This document shows positions 36,294 through 45,706 of a stretch of DNA of 56,039 nt, one piece after another. This DNA is from Alkalihalobacillus sp. YIM B00296 (lineage in GTDB: Bacteria; Bacillota; Bacilli; Bacillales; Fictibacillaceae). The translations under genes were made by a program, and so were the position numbers. Within the stretch, counting starts at the first letter, position 1, and each line of letters opens with the position of its first letter. A model generated the notes under the pieces. It did not search any database. It was not told the DNA's origin and saw only the letters and a list, made by a program, of their open reading frames with translations. The DNA lies in contig NZ_JAIBLJ010000023.1 in assembly GCF_020179385.1 (NCBI RefSeq), forward strand, positions 246 to 56,284, written 5' to 3'.

Positions 36294-38243
36294 TTACTTG
36301 GTCATTTCTGGCCAATCTTTTGGAATCAGTCCATCTTTATTTTTCTTCCATCTATATTTTACTGACTTTTTATATCTTTCATGTTTTTTAAAGTAAGCAT
36401 GTTCTAATACTATAACTTGTAGGGATTCTTCCCTGTCAACTTCATCAAAAATCGTTTCAAAATATTGTAATAATGAGTCTCTTTCATCCTCAATCTCTAT
36501 TTCATCTGGTTCCTTATCTGGCGGGAAATATGGTCTACTTAACTGATCGAAAATTATTACTCCAGGAACTGGTCTCTCAAGTTTTGAAAATTGGCGATGT
36601 ATTGCAAGTATTAATGAAACGTGTAAACTCAAATAGTTTTCGTCTGAACCTACATTCCTCATATTTTCACTGTGAGTTGGTAAGGAGATACCAACATTTA
36701 AATTTCTTAGATTTAAAAAAACAGGACAATTATTGAAACGATTTTCAAAAGGTAAATTGGAGATTATTTCGGTAGCTTCAGCCGAAATTCTCCTTTCTGT
36801 ATTTTCTAATGCTTCCAATTTGGATCCAAAATTCAATTCTTGCTCGAGCTCCAATATTTTTTCTCTCAATTTTATTAATAAGTCAGATTCATTTTGTTGA
36901 TATAAATTTTCCAACCTATTTTTACTTTCTAAAAATAGGCTAATTCTACCTATAGTTCTATATTTTCTTTGGATAATATCTAAACCTAATTCAGCCTGTT
37001 GGTCTTCTTTTATTAAAGTCTTTATTTCATCCCTATATTGTTGAGCTTTAGTTTGCTTATTTGTTAGTTTCTCTTGTAGACCGTTTATATAATCATCTAA
37101 TCGTGGCCTATCTCTTTCTATCCCCTTTAAATCAGCTTGCACTTGACCAACTAGTTCATTTATTTTAGAAACTGGTTCTGTTTCAATTTTTATTCCTTGA
37201 TTACAAAGAGGACAAGTAGCTGGATTATGAGGGTTTTTAAAAATATTAATTACATCTAATTTTCGTTTTTGCCTTAAAACCGTATCATTAAATTTATTAA
37301 TAGAATTTAATTTATTTTTAGCCATCTTAATTTTTTGTTTGATCTCATCAATGTTACTCTGTTCATTTGCTAATTTTTCATATAAATCAGGTAGCCTATT
37401 TTCATTTTCAGCATATTTTTGTGATATATCCCATGATAAAATTTGATTCAAAATAGTATTAATCTCATCTTCTGTATAATTTTTATTAATGTCTAATGGA
37501 GCGCAAAGGTCTAAATGGGCTGCTTCTTGAATTAAACTAAATGCTTTACCAAAGTCCTCATTTACAATATCTTCTTCGGATTTGATCTTATTTTCAATCC
37601 TTTTTGCTTGTTTATTTAGGTTCTTCAATTCCATTTCTTTTCCTAAGGCTTTTTCATCAATTACTCCAAAAAAATATGGTAATGAATCTATAATACTTTG
37701 CTTCCTTTCAGCATCATTAGCGCCTCTGAGTAATGTACTTTTACTAATAATTACATCATCATCTTGAAAGATATAAGGCATAGCATTTCTAATTGATATT
37801 CTCTTTGAAGTATGATTTGGATGGAAAGCTGCAGTTTTTGCATCTCCAATACCTAGTAATCTTTCAAATTGTGACAAACCACCCTGAATATTAGTTTTTT
37901 TCTTAAGTTCACTAGCTTTTTTAGGTATTACTAAATCATGTCCTACATCAAAAAAATAATCCTGACTTGACCTTCTTTCTATTTTAGGTACCCTTCTTAA
38001 CAGAGCAAACTCTGTTTCACCCTTTATCCATAAAACCCCAACCCAACTTACACATAATCTTACATAACTAGGTATATGACATTCACTTGAACCCATTACA
38101 TAATCAATAATTTCTGGAATGGCAGACTTCCCTGTTTGTGAATCCCCTGTAATAATAGTTACATCTTCTAAATTAAACTCTAACTCCCTTATTTCATCAT
38201 GGTGGCTGTAAAGTATTATTTTTTTTATATTCCACCTTTTCAT
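36294..38243 (-). CDS. SMC/Rad50-like ATPase, DUF3732 family (three-component ABC system)
   Basis: A 649-residue ABC-type ATPase related to SMC/Rad50/RecN. Walker A is GDSQTGKSA (residues 33-41); a long coiled-coil region from ~200 to ~480 is interrupted by a zinc-hook-like CPLC at ~344-347; a signature-like GSDENYLSLHVSLILAIHR is followed by Walker B VPGVIIFDQLS near residue 560. This layout is that of DUF3732 proteins, the ATPase of ABC-three-component systems and close in concept to LmuB of Lamassu. It would sense foreign DNA or DNA ends and activate the effector (inference). Its ATG overlaps the preceding stop by 4 nt. Strongly AT-rich compared with katG and rlmCD on either side. Confidence 0.85.
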   Translation of the reverse strand: MKRWNIKKIILYSHHDEIRELEFNLEDVTIITGDSQTGKSAIPEIIDYVMGSSECHIPSYVRLCVSWVGVLWIKGETEFALLRRVPKIERRSSQDYFFDVGHDLVIPKKASELKKKTNIQGGLSQFERLLGIGDAKTAAFHPNHTSKRISIRNAMPYIFQDDDVIISKSTLLRGANDAERKQSIIDSLPYFFGVIDEKALGKEMELKNLNKQAKRIENKIKSEEDIVNEDFGKAFSLIQEAAHLDLCAPLDINKNYTEDEINTILNQILSWDISQKYAENENRLPDLYEKLANEQSNIDEIKQKIKMAKNKLNSINKFNDTVLRQKRKLDVINIFKNPHNPATCPLCNQGIKIETEPVSKINELVGQVQADLKGIERDRPRLDDYINGLQEKLTNKQTKAQQYRDEIKTLIKEDQQAELGLDIIQRKYRTIGRISLFLESKNRLENLYQQNESDLLIKLREKILELEQELNFGSKLEALENTERRISAEATEIISNLPFENRFNNCPVFLNLRNLNVGISLPTHSENMRNVGSDENYLSLHVSLILAIHRQFSKLERPVPGVIIFDQLSRPYFPPDKEPDEIEIEDERDSLLQYFETIFDEVDREESLQVIVLEHAYFKKHERYKKSVKYRWKKNKDGLIPKDWPEMTK

Positions 38244-38731
38244 AACGTCAACCCCATAGTATTTAGAATTATTTTACTAGAATCAATCTGGCCACACCAC
38301 TCACCAAACCTTTTAGCAATTGTAAATATTTCTCTTTGTTCTTCATCAACGTTTGTAGTAATTACTTTTGAAGTATAAATTCCTGAATTAATCGCTTTAA
38401 TCAATCCACTATTTTTTTCAATAGCTATTATTGAGTTAGCACTTCCAAATAAAGTTGCTTCTTGTGTTATCTCTTTTGCCAAATCTATTCTTTCTGCAAG
38501 GTTAATTAACACTTCTGGATTATTTGATATCCACGTAAGTAATCCTGTATTGATGTTAGTTCCTGAAAAATTTCTTCTCGTGTTACCTGAAATTGTTATC
38601 GGAATAGGCAAATATAAAAGCGGATATTCACATCCCCTATTACTTTGTTTTTGAAAACCTGATAGAAAAGACCACAGTATTAATGAACAAAGTGCAGAAT
38701 TAGTTGATGCATATATGTCAGAAGAGATCAT
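38240..38731 (-). CDS. Middle component of the three-component ABC system
   Basis: A 163-residue mostly helical protein beginning DIYASTNSALCSLILWSFLSG, with PLLYLPIPITISGNTRRNFS and TGLLTWISNNPEVLINLAER, IDLAKE. This is the typical pattern of the small middle component (MC) that joins effector and ATPase in ABC-three-component operons. The start codon shares one base with the effector stop (TAATG) and the end overlaps the ATPase start (ATGA), so the three genes are translationally coupled. No enzymatic motif is seen; an adaptor role is inferred from context. Confidence 0.78.
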   Translation of the reverse strand: MISSDIYASTNSALCSLILWSFLSGFQKQSNRGCEYPLLYLPIPITISGNTRRNFSGTNINTGLLTWISNNPEVLINLAERIDLAKEITQEATLFGSANSIIAIEKNSGLIKAINSGIYTSKVITTNVDEEQREIFTIAKRFGEWCGQIDSSKIILNTMGLTL

Positions 38732-39951
38732 TATTTATCAACCCCTTCTATTTTAGTTATTTTATTTTTATAATCTGGATGCCAACCTACTATCATTTCA
38801 TCTGCAAGCTGCTGAAATGAGCCTTGAACTAAAAATGGATGTTGCCAACCGATTTTTATAGGTGCAATTTCTAAATGCGCTTTGTGGTGTGACCAATCGA
38901 GTAGAGAACACCCTTCTTTACAAAGAATTTCTTCTCCTTTACCAGAGTTATCCTCCTGAATTGGTTCATACAAATCTCTCCATGACTTAACTAGTCTTTT
39001 ATCCAATTTATTTAATTCCATACTATGTATTAAATCATCATTTATCCACTTGTCTCGTTGATTTCTTGCTTGCCACCTTGCAATTGCTGCCCTTCTTTTC
39101 CGAGAGTTTCCCCCTTTTACAAGGTCGATTTGGGCTTCCATTATTCCACATAATTCTTCTTCTATAACTACCTCTTCATCTCTCTCACTAAAATCATCTG
39201 GTAAATTTCCTTCAGATAATTCAGTAATTATTGAAAATATTTGTCGAGTTAATTCAATTTTTTTAACCTCTCTATCAGCTTCATTAATTAATCCTAATAC
39301 AATCCTCCTATCCCACCATTCAATTAATCTTTCAACTATTAAGTTTCTAATTTTTGGAGGAACAATATTTCTTATTCGTTTCTCAACTTCATTGTTAATA
39401 TCACTAATATTAAAGTTATTTGGCAGTATAGTTATCTTATTAACTAAATTTTTTTGTTGCTCTAGAGATAATCCTAAAAAGCTTTCACACCCTGGCCATC
39501 TAGTGTTGTATGGTAGTTGTTTCTTTTCCTTTCTTTCCGCTTCTATTCTTTCCTCCTTAACTCGATTCGCCTCAAGAGTTAAAGCATATAATACATCTTC
39601 TCTATCATCCTCTTCAGTTGAAAGCTTGTATAAGGAACTTGTTGAATCAAGTCCTAGTGGGGTCACAAATATAAAATAAGTTGTTTCATCAAAATCTTGT
39701 TCCATTATTTTTGATGACCAGATTCTTATTGTTTTCCATAAGCCATCATTCTTCACACTTAAATTACCATTTGTATTCATACTATGTTTAAGTTGATGTA
39801 GTTTTTTAGTTTTTCCTTCTAGATAAACATCATCCTCAGTTTCAATACTGATTCGATCATTATCTTCAGCATCTAAAAGTTTAACTAACGCATACATACC
39901 TTGAAAGTAATAACCAAGAAATGAAGCATCAGCAGAGTGGGGATTAGTCAA
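38731..39951 (-). CDS. Nuclease-like effector of the three-component ABC system
   Basis: A 406-residue protein. The N-terminus MTNPHSADASFLGYYFQGMY followed by ISIETEDDVYLE and KLHQLKHS has the arrangement of restriction-endonuclease-like folds of the Cap4/DUF4297 type: Gln17, Glu37, Asp40/Asp41 and Gln53-x-Lys55 are candidate catalytic residues. The C-terminal part (~260-406), with RQRDKW-like basic stretch and GSFQQLADEMIVGWHPDY, resembles the C-terminal domain that ties effectors to the ABC machinery. The TTG at 39951 is chosen because AGGCGGTG lies 6 nt upstream; GTG at 39960 overlaps that site. It heads the operon. Likely a DNA-cleaving, possibly abortive, effector (inference). Confidence 0.8.
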   Translation of the reverse strand: MTNPHSADASFLGYYFQGMYALVKLLDAEDNDRISIETEDDVYLEGKTKKLHQLKHSMNTNGNLSVKNDGLWKTIRIWSSKIMEQDFDETTYFIFVTPLGLDSTSSLYKLSTEEDDREDVLYALTLEANRVKEERIEAERKEKKQLPYNTRWPGCESFLGLSLEQQKNLVNKITILPNNFNISDINNEVEKRIRNIVPPKIRNLIVERLIEWWDRRIVLGLINEADREVKKIELTRQIFSIITELSEGNLPDDFSERDEEVVIEEELCGIMEAQIDLVKGGNSRKRRAAIARWQARNQRDKWINDDLIHSMELNKLDKRLVKSWRDLYEPIQEDNSGKGEEILCKEGCSLLDWSHHKAHLEIAPIKIGWQHPFLVQGSFQQLADEMIVGWHPDYKNKITKIEGVDK

Positions 39952-40250
39952 TAGGATCACCGCCTAAATAATATATTTAAAAACATTAAATCCCAAACCC
40001 TTTTAAATAATATTATATCTTCAATGGAAATGTTGTCCAATTATTATTTTATGCACAAAAAAACTCACTTATTTTAGTGAGCATAATATTGCCTTTATCA
40101 AGTTTTCTTTTCATCTGTACACGTTATCTAATTTTAATTAATTATTAGTTCTGGACTTCTATATTTGATGAGGAAAGTCACTTTGAAATTTATTATAATT
40201 TTACTTTGAATAATAAAAAAGAAAGAAAGGCATGAACCCCAAATAATGAA
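39952..40250. other. Upstream region of the defence operon
   Basis: Very AT-rich, without a gene. It contains the rlmCD terminator hairpin (40057-40081, minus strand), which separates the operon from rlmCD transcription; the operon's own promoter must lie between about 39965 and 40055. Confidence 0.5.
40057..40081 (-). terminator. Terminator after rlmCD
   Basis: On the minus strand CTCACT-aaaata-AGTGAG is followed by seven Ts. Confidence 0.65.
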
Positions 40251-41654
40251 TTAAATAATTCCACTATCGGGGCTTGCTGCTTCATTTAATACACTCCGAG
40301 CTACACACTCCACATGCGTCGTATGCGGAAACATGTCTACGGGTTGGATTTGTTCGGCTTCGTATCCGCCTTCTTCTAGGATGGCGAGGTCCCTCGCCAG
40401 GGTTGCTGGGTTGCAGGATACATAGACAACCCGGTTCGGTTTCATATCCAGGATCGTGTTGAGCAGAGTTTCGTCGCAGCCTTTCCGTGGTGGATCGACG
40501 ACGATCGTGTCGGCTTTGATCCCTTTTTCATACCAGGCCGGGATAATCGTTTCGGCTTCCCCTACTTCAAATTCCACGTTCGTCATGCCGTTCAGCTCTG
40601 CATTCCGTTTTGCATCTTCAATCGCTTCTGGAACGATTTCAACGCCGTACACTTTCTTCGCTTTTTGGGCGAGGAACAATGAGATCGTACCGATTCCGCA
40701 ATAGGCATCGATCACCGTTTCGTTCCCTTCAAGCTGAGCGTATTCCAGCGCTTTGTCATAGAGCACTTTCGTTTGCGTCGGGTTCACTTGATAGAACGAA
40801 CGGGCTGAGATCGCGAACTGGATGTCGCCGATCGTATCGTAAATGTACTCATCTCCCCAAAGGATGCGTGTCTGATCGCCAAAAATGACGTTCGTTTTCT
40901 TCGGATTGACGTTTTGGACGATCGATTTAACATGCGGAATCTGATCGACGATGTCTACGATGATGTTCTTTTTGTTCGGTAGTTCTTTTCCTTTCGTGAC
41001 GAGGACGACCATGATCTGACCGGTGTTTTGGCCGTACTTCGCGATGACGTGCCGGAGTGTTCCTTTATGGCTGCGTTCGTCATACGCGCGGATGCCGTAT
41101 TTTTTGGCGATCTCTTTTACCGTCTGCACGACTAGGTCATTTGCTTCCTGCTGGATCAGGCATTCCTTCATATCGATGATCCGGTGGCTGCCCTTTTGAT
41201 AGAAGCCTGTGATTAGTCCGCCTTCTTCCTCACCGACTGGCACCTGGGCTTTGTTCCGGTAGCGCCATGGATCATCCATACCGAGGACAGGATGAACCGT
41301 GACATCCTTCAGCTTACCGATCCGCTCCATGACGTCCTGTACTTGTTTTCGTTTGTACTCGAGCTGCCCTTCATAGGTGAGGTGCTGAAGCTGACAGCCG
41401 CCGCACTGCTCGTAGATCGGGCATGGCGGTGTCGTACGGTTTCCGCTTTCCTTCGTCACCTCCAACAGTTTTCCGAATCCGAAGCCCTTCTTCGTCTTGA
41501 TGACTTTGACCTTCGCCTCTTCACCAGGAAGCCCTCTCGGGACGAAAAGCGTGTAGCCGTTAACCTTCGCTACTCCCGCTCCATCATGGGACAAGTCTTC
41601 GAACGTGACGTTGATGATATCGTTTTTTTGTACTGGTAAGGCTTGTTTTGCCAT
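40251..41654 (-). CDS. rlmCD: 23S rRNA (uracil-C5)-methyltransferase RlmCD/RumA family
   Basis: A 467-residue RNA m5U methyltransferase. It has an N-terminal TRAM domain (residues ~10-65, [20 protein letters not shown]), the iron-sulfur cysteines [14 protein letters not shown], and a Rossmann SAM domain with [14 protein letters not shown] and [12 protein letters not shown]. The catalytic Cys is in [15 protein letters not shown]. In Bacillus one such enzyme modifies U747 and U1939 of 23S rRNA, hence the symbol; the paralogue cannot be excluded. Single gene, GC-richer than the neighbouring defence operon. Confidence 0.9.
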   Translation of the reverse strand: MAKQALPVQKNDIINVTFEDLSHDGAGVAKVNGYTLFVPRGLPGEEAKVKVIKTKKGFGFGKLLEVTKESGNRTTPPCPIYEQCGGCQLQHLTYEGQLEYKRKQVQDVMERIGKLKDVTVHPVLGMDDPWRYRNKAQVPVGEEEGGLITGFYQKGSHRIIDMKECLIQQEANDLVVQTVKEIAKKYGIRAYDERSHKGTLRHVIAKYGQNTGQIMVVLVTKGKELPNKKNIIVDIVDQIPHVKSIVQNVNPKKTNVIFGDQTRILWGDEYIYDTIGDIQFAISARSFYQVNPTQTKVLYDKALEYAQLEGNETVIDAYCGIGTISLFLAQKAKKVYGVEIVPEAIEDAKRNAELNGMTNVEFEVGEAETIIPAWYEKGIKADTIVVDPPRKGCDETLLNTILDMKPNRVVYVSCNPATLARDLAILEEGGYEAEQIQPVDMFPHTTHVECVARSVLNEAASPDSGII

Positions 41655-41740
41655 TTATTTTTCCTTCTTCCGTTCGTAAAATTCTTATCTGATTGTAGCA
41701 CAAACAAGAGCCAATAAACAAAATACAGACTAGCGCGAAA

Positions 41741-41767
41741 AAGCTCCCAACGACTAGCTGGGAGCTT
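41741..41767 (-). terminator. Terminator after the DUF1385 gene
   Basis: AAGCTCCCA and TGGGAGCTT form a 9-bp stem; on the minus strand TTTTT follows. Confidence 0.75.
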
Positions 41768-41780
41768 CTGATTGTATGGA

Positions 41781-42509
41781 TTATGCTTCTACACTTTTAA
41801 GAGTTTTCATGCTTTCGATGGCGATATTCAGATGCTTCTCTTCAGGTTTTGAAGTGAAACAAACGTATTGAAGAAAGGAACCGACCTTATAGAAGGACAT
41901 CAAGCGGCTTCTCTTCATACGGAACATTTCATAGCCGATACTCCATGCGATGAGCATGTTGAGGACCATATTCTCCATAAAAAAGGACAGAATGGTGGTG
42001 TTGAAGATGATGAACACAACAAGATTCGTCCCACAGCGTGGATGGACCCTCGGCTGCTTCGCGACATTCTCATAGGTGAGAGGAAGGTTCTTGTCTTCAC
42101 AATGTGCGACCATATGTTCAGCCGCATGATACTTGGAGATGCTCGTGAATTTGATGACAACAGCAGCAAGCGCAATCGCTACAAAAGAAAAGAGCCATTC
42201 CATTTCCAGCAGTGGCAGACGACTGGTAGTTGTTCCGCTTGGCAGAACTTTTCCCGCTAAAAGAAGTGTCGCGAAAGCTAAAATGAGCTGCTTATACACA
42301 TTCATCATCGCTTTGACGATCGACCAGACACCCCTGATGAAAGGGATCTTGTTGAGAACCGAATCCAGCTTGCCTTCATTATTATGTATGGCTTCAACCT
42401 TTGATTGAAACGATCCGTTGTTGTAGATTGCTTTCACACGGAATTTTTTCCCGATGAACAAGACGCTGTTCAGTCCAGCAGCCCCACCTTTATATACCTG
42501 CATCAACAT
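41781..42509 (-). CDS. DUF1385-family membrane protein
   Basis: A 242-residue membrane protein of the DUF1385 (YqhQ-like) family, function unknown. Conserved features: the opening YKGGAAGLNSVLFIGKKFRV, RGVWSIVKAMMN, the histidine-rich ISKYHAAEHMVAHCED that may bind a metal, and QPRVHPRCGTNLVVF. Two or more pairs of transmembrane helices surround these loops. The start at 42509 (MLMQVYKGG) is supported by AAAGGA. Confidence 0.85.
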   Translation of the reverse strand: MLMQVYKGGAAGLNSVLFIGKKFRVKAIYNNGSFQSKVEAIHNNEGKLDSVLNKIPFIRGVWSIVKAMMNVYKQLILAFATLLLAGKVLPSGTTTSRLPLLEMEWLFSFVAIALAAVVIKFTSISKYHAAEHMVAHCEDKNLPLTYENVAKQPRVHPRCGTNLVVFIIFNTTILSFFMENMVLNMLIAWSIGYEMFRMKRSRLMSFYKVGSFLQYVCFTSKPEEKHLNIAIESMKTLKSVEA

Positions 42510-42621
42510 CACATTCCTTTTGATTTCGGATAGTACTAGTGTACAATAATCTGAATATTTATACAATAGATAATAAGAATCCTCTGATGGAATAAGCAAG
42601 AACTATTGGTCAATGTCTTTC

Positions 42622-43980
42622 TTACTTCACACTTGGCATTTTTTCCGTTGTCTCTTTAATGGCTTGTTTCATGATGCCGATCATTTCTCCAAGTTCGTCT
42701 TTGGAACTGGCAAGTGGCGGCATGAAGACGATGATGTCACCCAGTGGTCTTGTCAGCATGCCAAGTTCTCGCATTTTCAAGGTTGTCCGATATCCTACCC
42801 GATCTTCCCAGGGAAACGGTTCTTTTGTCTTTTTATCACGTACAAGTTCGATTCCACACATCAACCCAAGCTGTCGGACATCACCGACGTGATTGAGTTC
42901 ATACAAGGTTTGTAGTTCTTCCGCAACGAATGCTATGTTTCCTTGGACACGCCCAAGGATATCGTCATTTTCATAAAGTTCAAGGTTAGCTAAAGCCGTG
43001 GCGCATCCAAGCTGATTCCCCGTATAGGAATGCCCATGGAAAAATGTCTTCAATTCTTGATATTCTCCATAAAATGCTTCATAGATATCTTCTGTTGCCA
43101 TTGTTGCTGCAACGGGTAGATAACCGCCTGTAATCCCCTTTGCAATCGTCATGAGATCGGGTTGGACATTTTCATGTTCAACTGCGAACATTTTGCCGGT
43201 ACGTCCGAATCCAGTCGCGACTTCATCGACAATCAAGAGGATGTTGAATTCTTGGCAAAGCTTTTCTACACCTTTCAAGTAACCAGGTGGCATGATGTTC
43301 ATCCCACCAGCACCTTGGATGATCGATTCGACTGTAATGCCTGCAATTTCCTCATGATGCTTTGCAAAAATGCCACGTAACTCAGTTAAAGCATTCTCGC
43401 GGATCTGATCCAAATCATCGTATTGGTTCCGATATACAATCGGAAATGGTGCTTTGATCGTTTCAAACATCAGTGACCCATATACACGGTGAAACAGTTC
43501 CACTGAGCCTACGCTGATCGCGCCGACGGTATCCCCATGATAACCGTTGGATAAGGAAACGAATTTTGTCTTATTCACATTTCCTTTGTTCTGCCAATAT
43601 TGATAAGCCATTTTGATTGCGATTTCCACAGACTCTGCTCCACTATCCGAGTAAAACGTACGTTTAAGATTCTTGGGTGTGATCTGCGCCAACTTTTTCG
43701 CCAGTTGAATGGAAGGAACATTCGCCGCACCCAGCAAAGTTGAATGTGCGATCGAACCGAGCTGTTTCTTAATCGCCTCATCAATCTCTTTCTTGCGATG
43801 CCCATGTACATTCAGCCATAGAGATGAGTAGCCATCTAGATATTCGTTGCCATAAATGTCTTTCAACTTGATCCCTTCGCCGCTCTCAATAATGAGGGGA
43901 TCGCGTTCGTAATCGGTCATTTGCGTGAATGGAAGCCATAGATATTCCTGACTGTCTTCCAAAAGGGTTTGCTGGTTCAT
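42622..43980 (-). CDS. bioA: Adenosylmethionine-8-amino-7-oxononanoate aminotransferase
   Basis: A 452-residue class III PLP aminotransferase that makes 7,8-diaminopelargonate (DAPA), the third-last step of biotin synthesis. Visible motifs: [20 protein letters not shown] (BioA N-terminus), [15 protein letters not shown] (phosphate loop), [15 protein letters not shown] and the PLP Lys in [14 protein letters not shown]. Two Trp/Tyr residues near the start are typical of BioA. Its start shares one base with the bioD stop, and it is co-transcribed with bioD under a BirA operator. Confidence 0.93.
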   Translation of the reverse strand: MNQQTLLEDSQEYLWLPFTQMTDYERDPLIIESGEGIKLKDIYGNEYLDGYSSLWLNVHGHRKKEIDEAIKKQLGSIAHSTLLGAANVPSIQLAKKLAQITPKNLKRTFYSDSGAESVEIAIKMAYQYWQNKGNVNKTKFVSLSNGYHGDTVGAISVGSVELFHRVYGSLMFETIKAPFPIVYRNQYDDLDQIRENALTELRGIFAKHHEEIAGITVESIIQGAGGMNIMPPGYLKGVEKLCQEFNILLIVDEVATGFGRTGKMFAVEHENVQPDLMTIAKGITGGYLPVAATMATEDIYEAFYGEYQELKTFFHGHSYTGNQLGCATALANLELYENDDILGRVQGNIAFVAEELQTLYELNHVGDVRQLGLMCGIELVRDKKTKEPFPWEDRVGYRTTLKMRELGMLTRPLGDIIVFMPPLASSKDELGEMIGIMKQAIKETTEKMPSVK

Positions 43981-44684
43981 TACGTGATTTCCTCCTTAAA
44001 ATGGTTCAATCTGTTGAATATCGGATGCAATGCTGATGGATTTTGGAAAGCATCGTCCAATAAGTTGTAATGGGGAACAATCCCCATTACAGGTACATCT
44101 GTAAGACGTTCAATCATCTCGACATTATCCTTTTCAATCGTCTCATCTTCAATATGTAAGCGGTTCAAAATGATCCCTTCAATCGGTATGTCCGCAGCCT
44201 TAAGCGCCATTACGGTCAATACGGTATGATTGATGGTTCCAAGCCCCGAACGACCTACTAGGATGACTGGCAGAGCCAAATCTTTCATCAAATCAATCAT
44301 GCAATACTCATCTTGTATCGGCACCATCAGACCTCCTGCCCCTTCGACTAGTACGAGGTCGTGAACGCTTTGCAATTGTTCTACATTTCGTCGGATAACA
44401 TCCAGGTCAATCGCCCTAACTTCTTCTTTTGCGGCGAGGTGTGGTGAACTTGCTTTTTCAAGTAAGTATGTACACGCTTTCCTCGGACTTATGGTCGGAA
44501 GGACACGTTTGTACATTTGGACATCCGGAGCTTGAAGTTTACCCTTTTCATAAATTGCTCCGCTTTGTATCGGTTTATAAGGTTGTGCATCGACACCTGC
44601 ACTATGGAAATATGACAATAGCAAGCTTGTGACGACAGTCTTTCCGACGTCTGTGTCGGTTCCCGTTATGAAAAATCCCGCCAT
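43980..44684 (-). CDS. bioD: Dethiobiotin synthetase
   Basis: A 234-residue ATP-dependent carboxylase that closes the ureido ring on DAPA to give dethiobiotin. The P-loop is GTDTDVGKT (residues 8-16), KPIQSG follows at ~38, and the [11 protein letters not shown] loop binds substrate. First gene of bioDA; a BirA operator lies at 44705-44733 just upstream. No bioB, bioF or bioW/I is present nearby, so the pathway must be completed elsewhere. Confidence 0.93.
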   Translation of the reverse strand: MAGFFITGTDTDVGKTVVTSLLLSYFHSAGVDAQPYKPIQSGAIYEKGKLQAPDVQMYKRVLPTISPRKACTYLLEKASSPHLAAKEEVRAIDLDVIRRNVEQLQSVHDLVLVEGAGGLMVPIQDEYCMIDLMKDLALPVILVGRSGLGTINHTVLTVMALKAADIPIEGIILNRLHIEDETIEKDNVEMIERLTDVPVMGIVPHYNLLDDAFQNPSALHPIFNRLNHFKEEIT

Positions 44685-44704
44685 TGTTGCCCTCCTTCAA
44701 AATA

Positions 44705-44733
44705 TGTAAACGTAATTTACATAGAGGTTAACA
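44705..44733. promoter_or_regulatory. BirA operator between bioDA and bioY
   Basis: TGTAAAC-N14-GGTTAACA matches the Bacillus biotin-operator pattern TGTTAACC-N15-GGTTAACA. Its place 20 bp before bioD and 60 bp before bioY suits repression of both by biotinyl-AMP-bound BirA. Confidence 0.75.
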
Positions 44734-44793
44734 TATGAGAAGATGTTAAGCAATTGAAGTTTCAAATCCACACTACATCCAGGGAGGAAAACG

Positions 44794-45378
44794 ATGAAAA
44801 CCAAAAATCTTGTATTATGTGCATTCTTTGCAGCATTGATGGCTATCGGAGCAAATATGGCTCCATTCTTGACGATTGGAGGCGTTCCCATAACCTTGCA
44901 GCTAATGGTCGCAATCCTGGCCGGGGGAGTTTTAGGGAGTCGACTAGGGGCGATTTCAATGGTCACGTATATGTTCATCGGACTTGTCGGCGCGCCGGTC
45001 TTTGCACAATTCAAAGGTGGGTTCGGACATATCGTAAGTCCAACCTTCGGATTTATCCTTTCCTTCATTGCGGTCGCTTATCTTACAGGGAAGCTGGTAG
45101 GTGATACCAACAAGCAAAGTTCAAAACGAAATTACATATTGGCTGCGGTTCTTAGTCTATTCCTCAACTACATGATCGGGACGAACTATATGTATTTCAT
45201 CCTTCGATTCTTGGCGGATGCTCCAGATGGGTTTAGTTATGCGATGGCATGGGGGTGGATGGGTGCCTACATGCCTTTGGATATAAGCGTCACCCTCATT
45301 TCTTTTGCAACACTGCCTAAATTAAAAATAGCACTTCGAACGGCTTATTCACCTGAACAAGCCGCACATAGACACTGA
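44794..45378 (+). CDS. bioY: Biotin transporter substrate-binding subunit BioY
   Basis: A 194-residue S component of an ECF-type vitamin transporter with six transmembrane helices. The BioY pattern appears in FLTIGGVPITLQLMVAILAG, GVLGSRLGAISMVTYMFIGLV, GAPVFAQFKGGFGHIVSPTF, GFILSF and the C-terminal MPLDISVTLISFATLPKLKI. It takes up biotin, alone or with the EcfAT module encoded elsewhere. Start at 44794 has GGAGG. It is divergent from bioDA and likely under the same BirA site. Confidence 0.93.
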   Translation: MKTKNLVLCAFFAALMAIGANMAPFLTIGGVPITLQLMVAILAGGVLGSRLGAISMVTYMFIGLVGAPVFAQFKGGFGHIVSPTFGFILSFIAVAYLTGKLVGDTNKQSSKRNYILAAVLSLFLNYMIGTNYMYFILRFLADAPDGFSYAMAWGWMGAYMPLDISVTLISFATLPKLKIALRTAYSPEQAAHRH

Positions 45379-45384
45379 TCTGAT

Positions 45385-45426
45385 GAACCCCCAGTCACGC
45401 TCTTAAGCGTATGGCTAGGGGGGTTC
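45385..45426 (+). terminator. Terminator after bioY
   Basis: GAACCCCC pairs with GGGGGGTTC. Confidence 0.7.
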
Positions 45427-45504
45427 ATTGTATGCGTCCTTGATTCTGATATTACCAATGTTATACAGTAAAGAATAATATCGACATGATTTGAGGAGGA
45501 TAAA

Positions 45505-45684
45505 ATGAAATTTATCTATATGCCCCTGGTTATGGCAGCCGTTGGTTTCGCTGTCGGTTATTTTCAAGAAGGTCTTCAAGTTGGGCTTATCTATGCGATT
45601 GGTTTCTTCAGCGGAAGCTTCATCTATCGTACCTTACGTCATTATATCGTTAAAAATGCCAAAAAAATCAGCTCCAGGCGTTAA
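45505..45684 (+). CDS. Small membrane protein, 59 residues
   Basis: A 59-residue ORF from ATG 45505 with an ideal GAGGAGG site 5-8 nt upstream. It has two hydrophobic helices (residues ~4-20, MPLVMAAVGFAVGYF, and ~26-42, VGLIYAIGFFSGSFIY) and a basic C-terminus (RHYIVKNAKKISSRR). Family not recognised. The terminator hairpin starts within its last codons. Confidence 0.7.
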   Translation: MKFIYMPLVMAAVGFAVGYFQEGLQVGLIYAIGFFSGSFIYRTLRHYIVKNAKKISSRR

Positions 45685-45698
45685 CGCAGCCTGGAGCT
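45670..45698. terminator. Bidirectional terminator between small ORF and ggt
   Basis: AGCTCCAGGC and GCCTGGAGCT form a perfect 10-bp stem; on the + strand AATTTTA follows. It lies between convergent genes. Confidence 0.75.
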
Positions 45699-45706
45699 AA
45701 TTTTAC

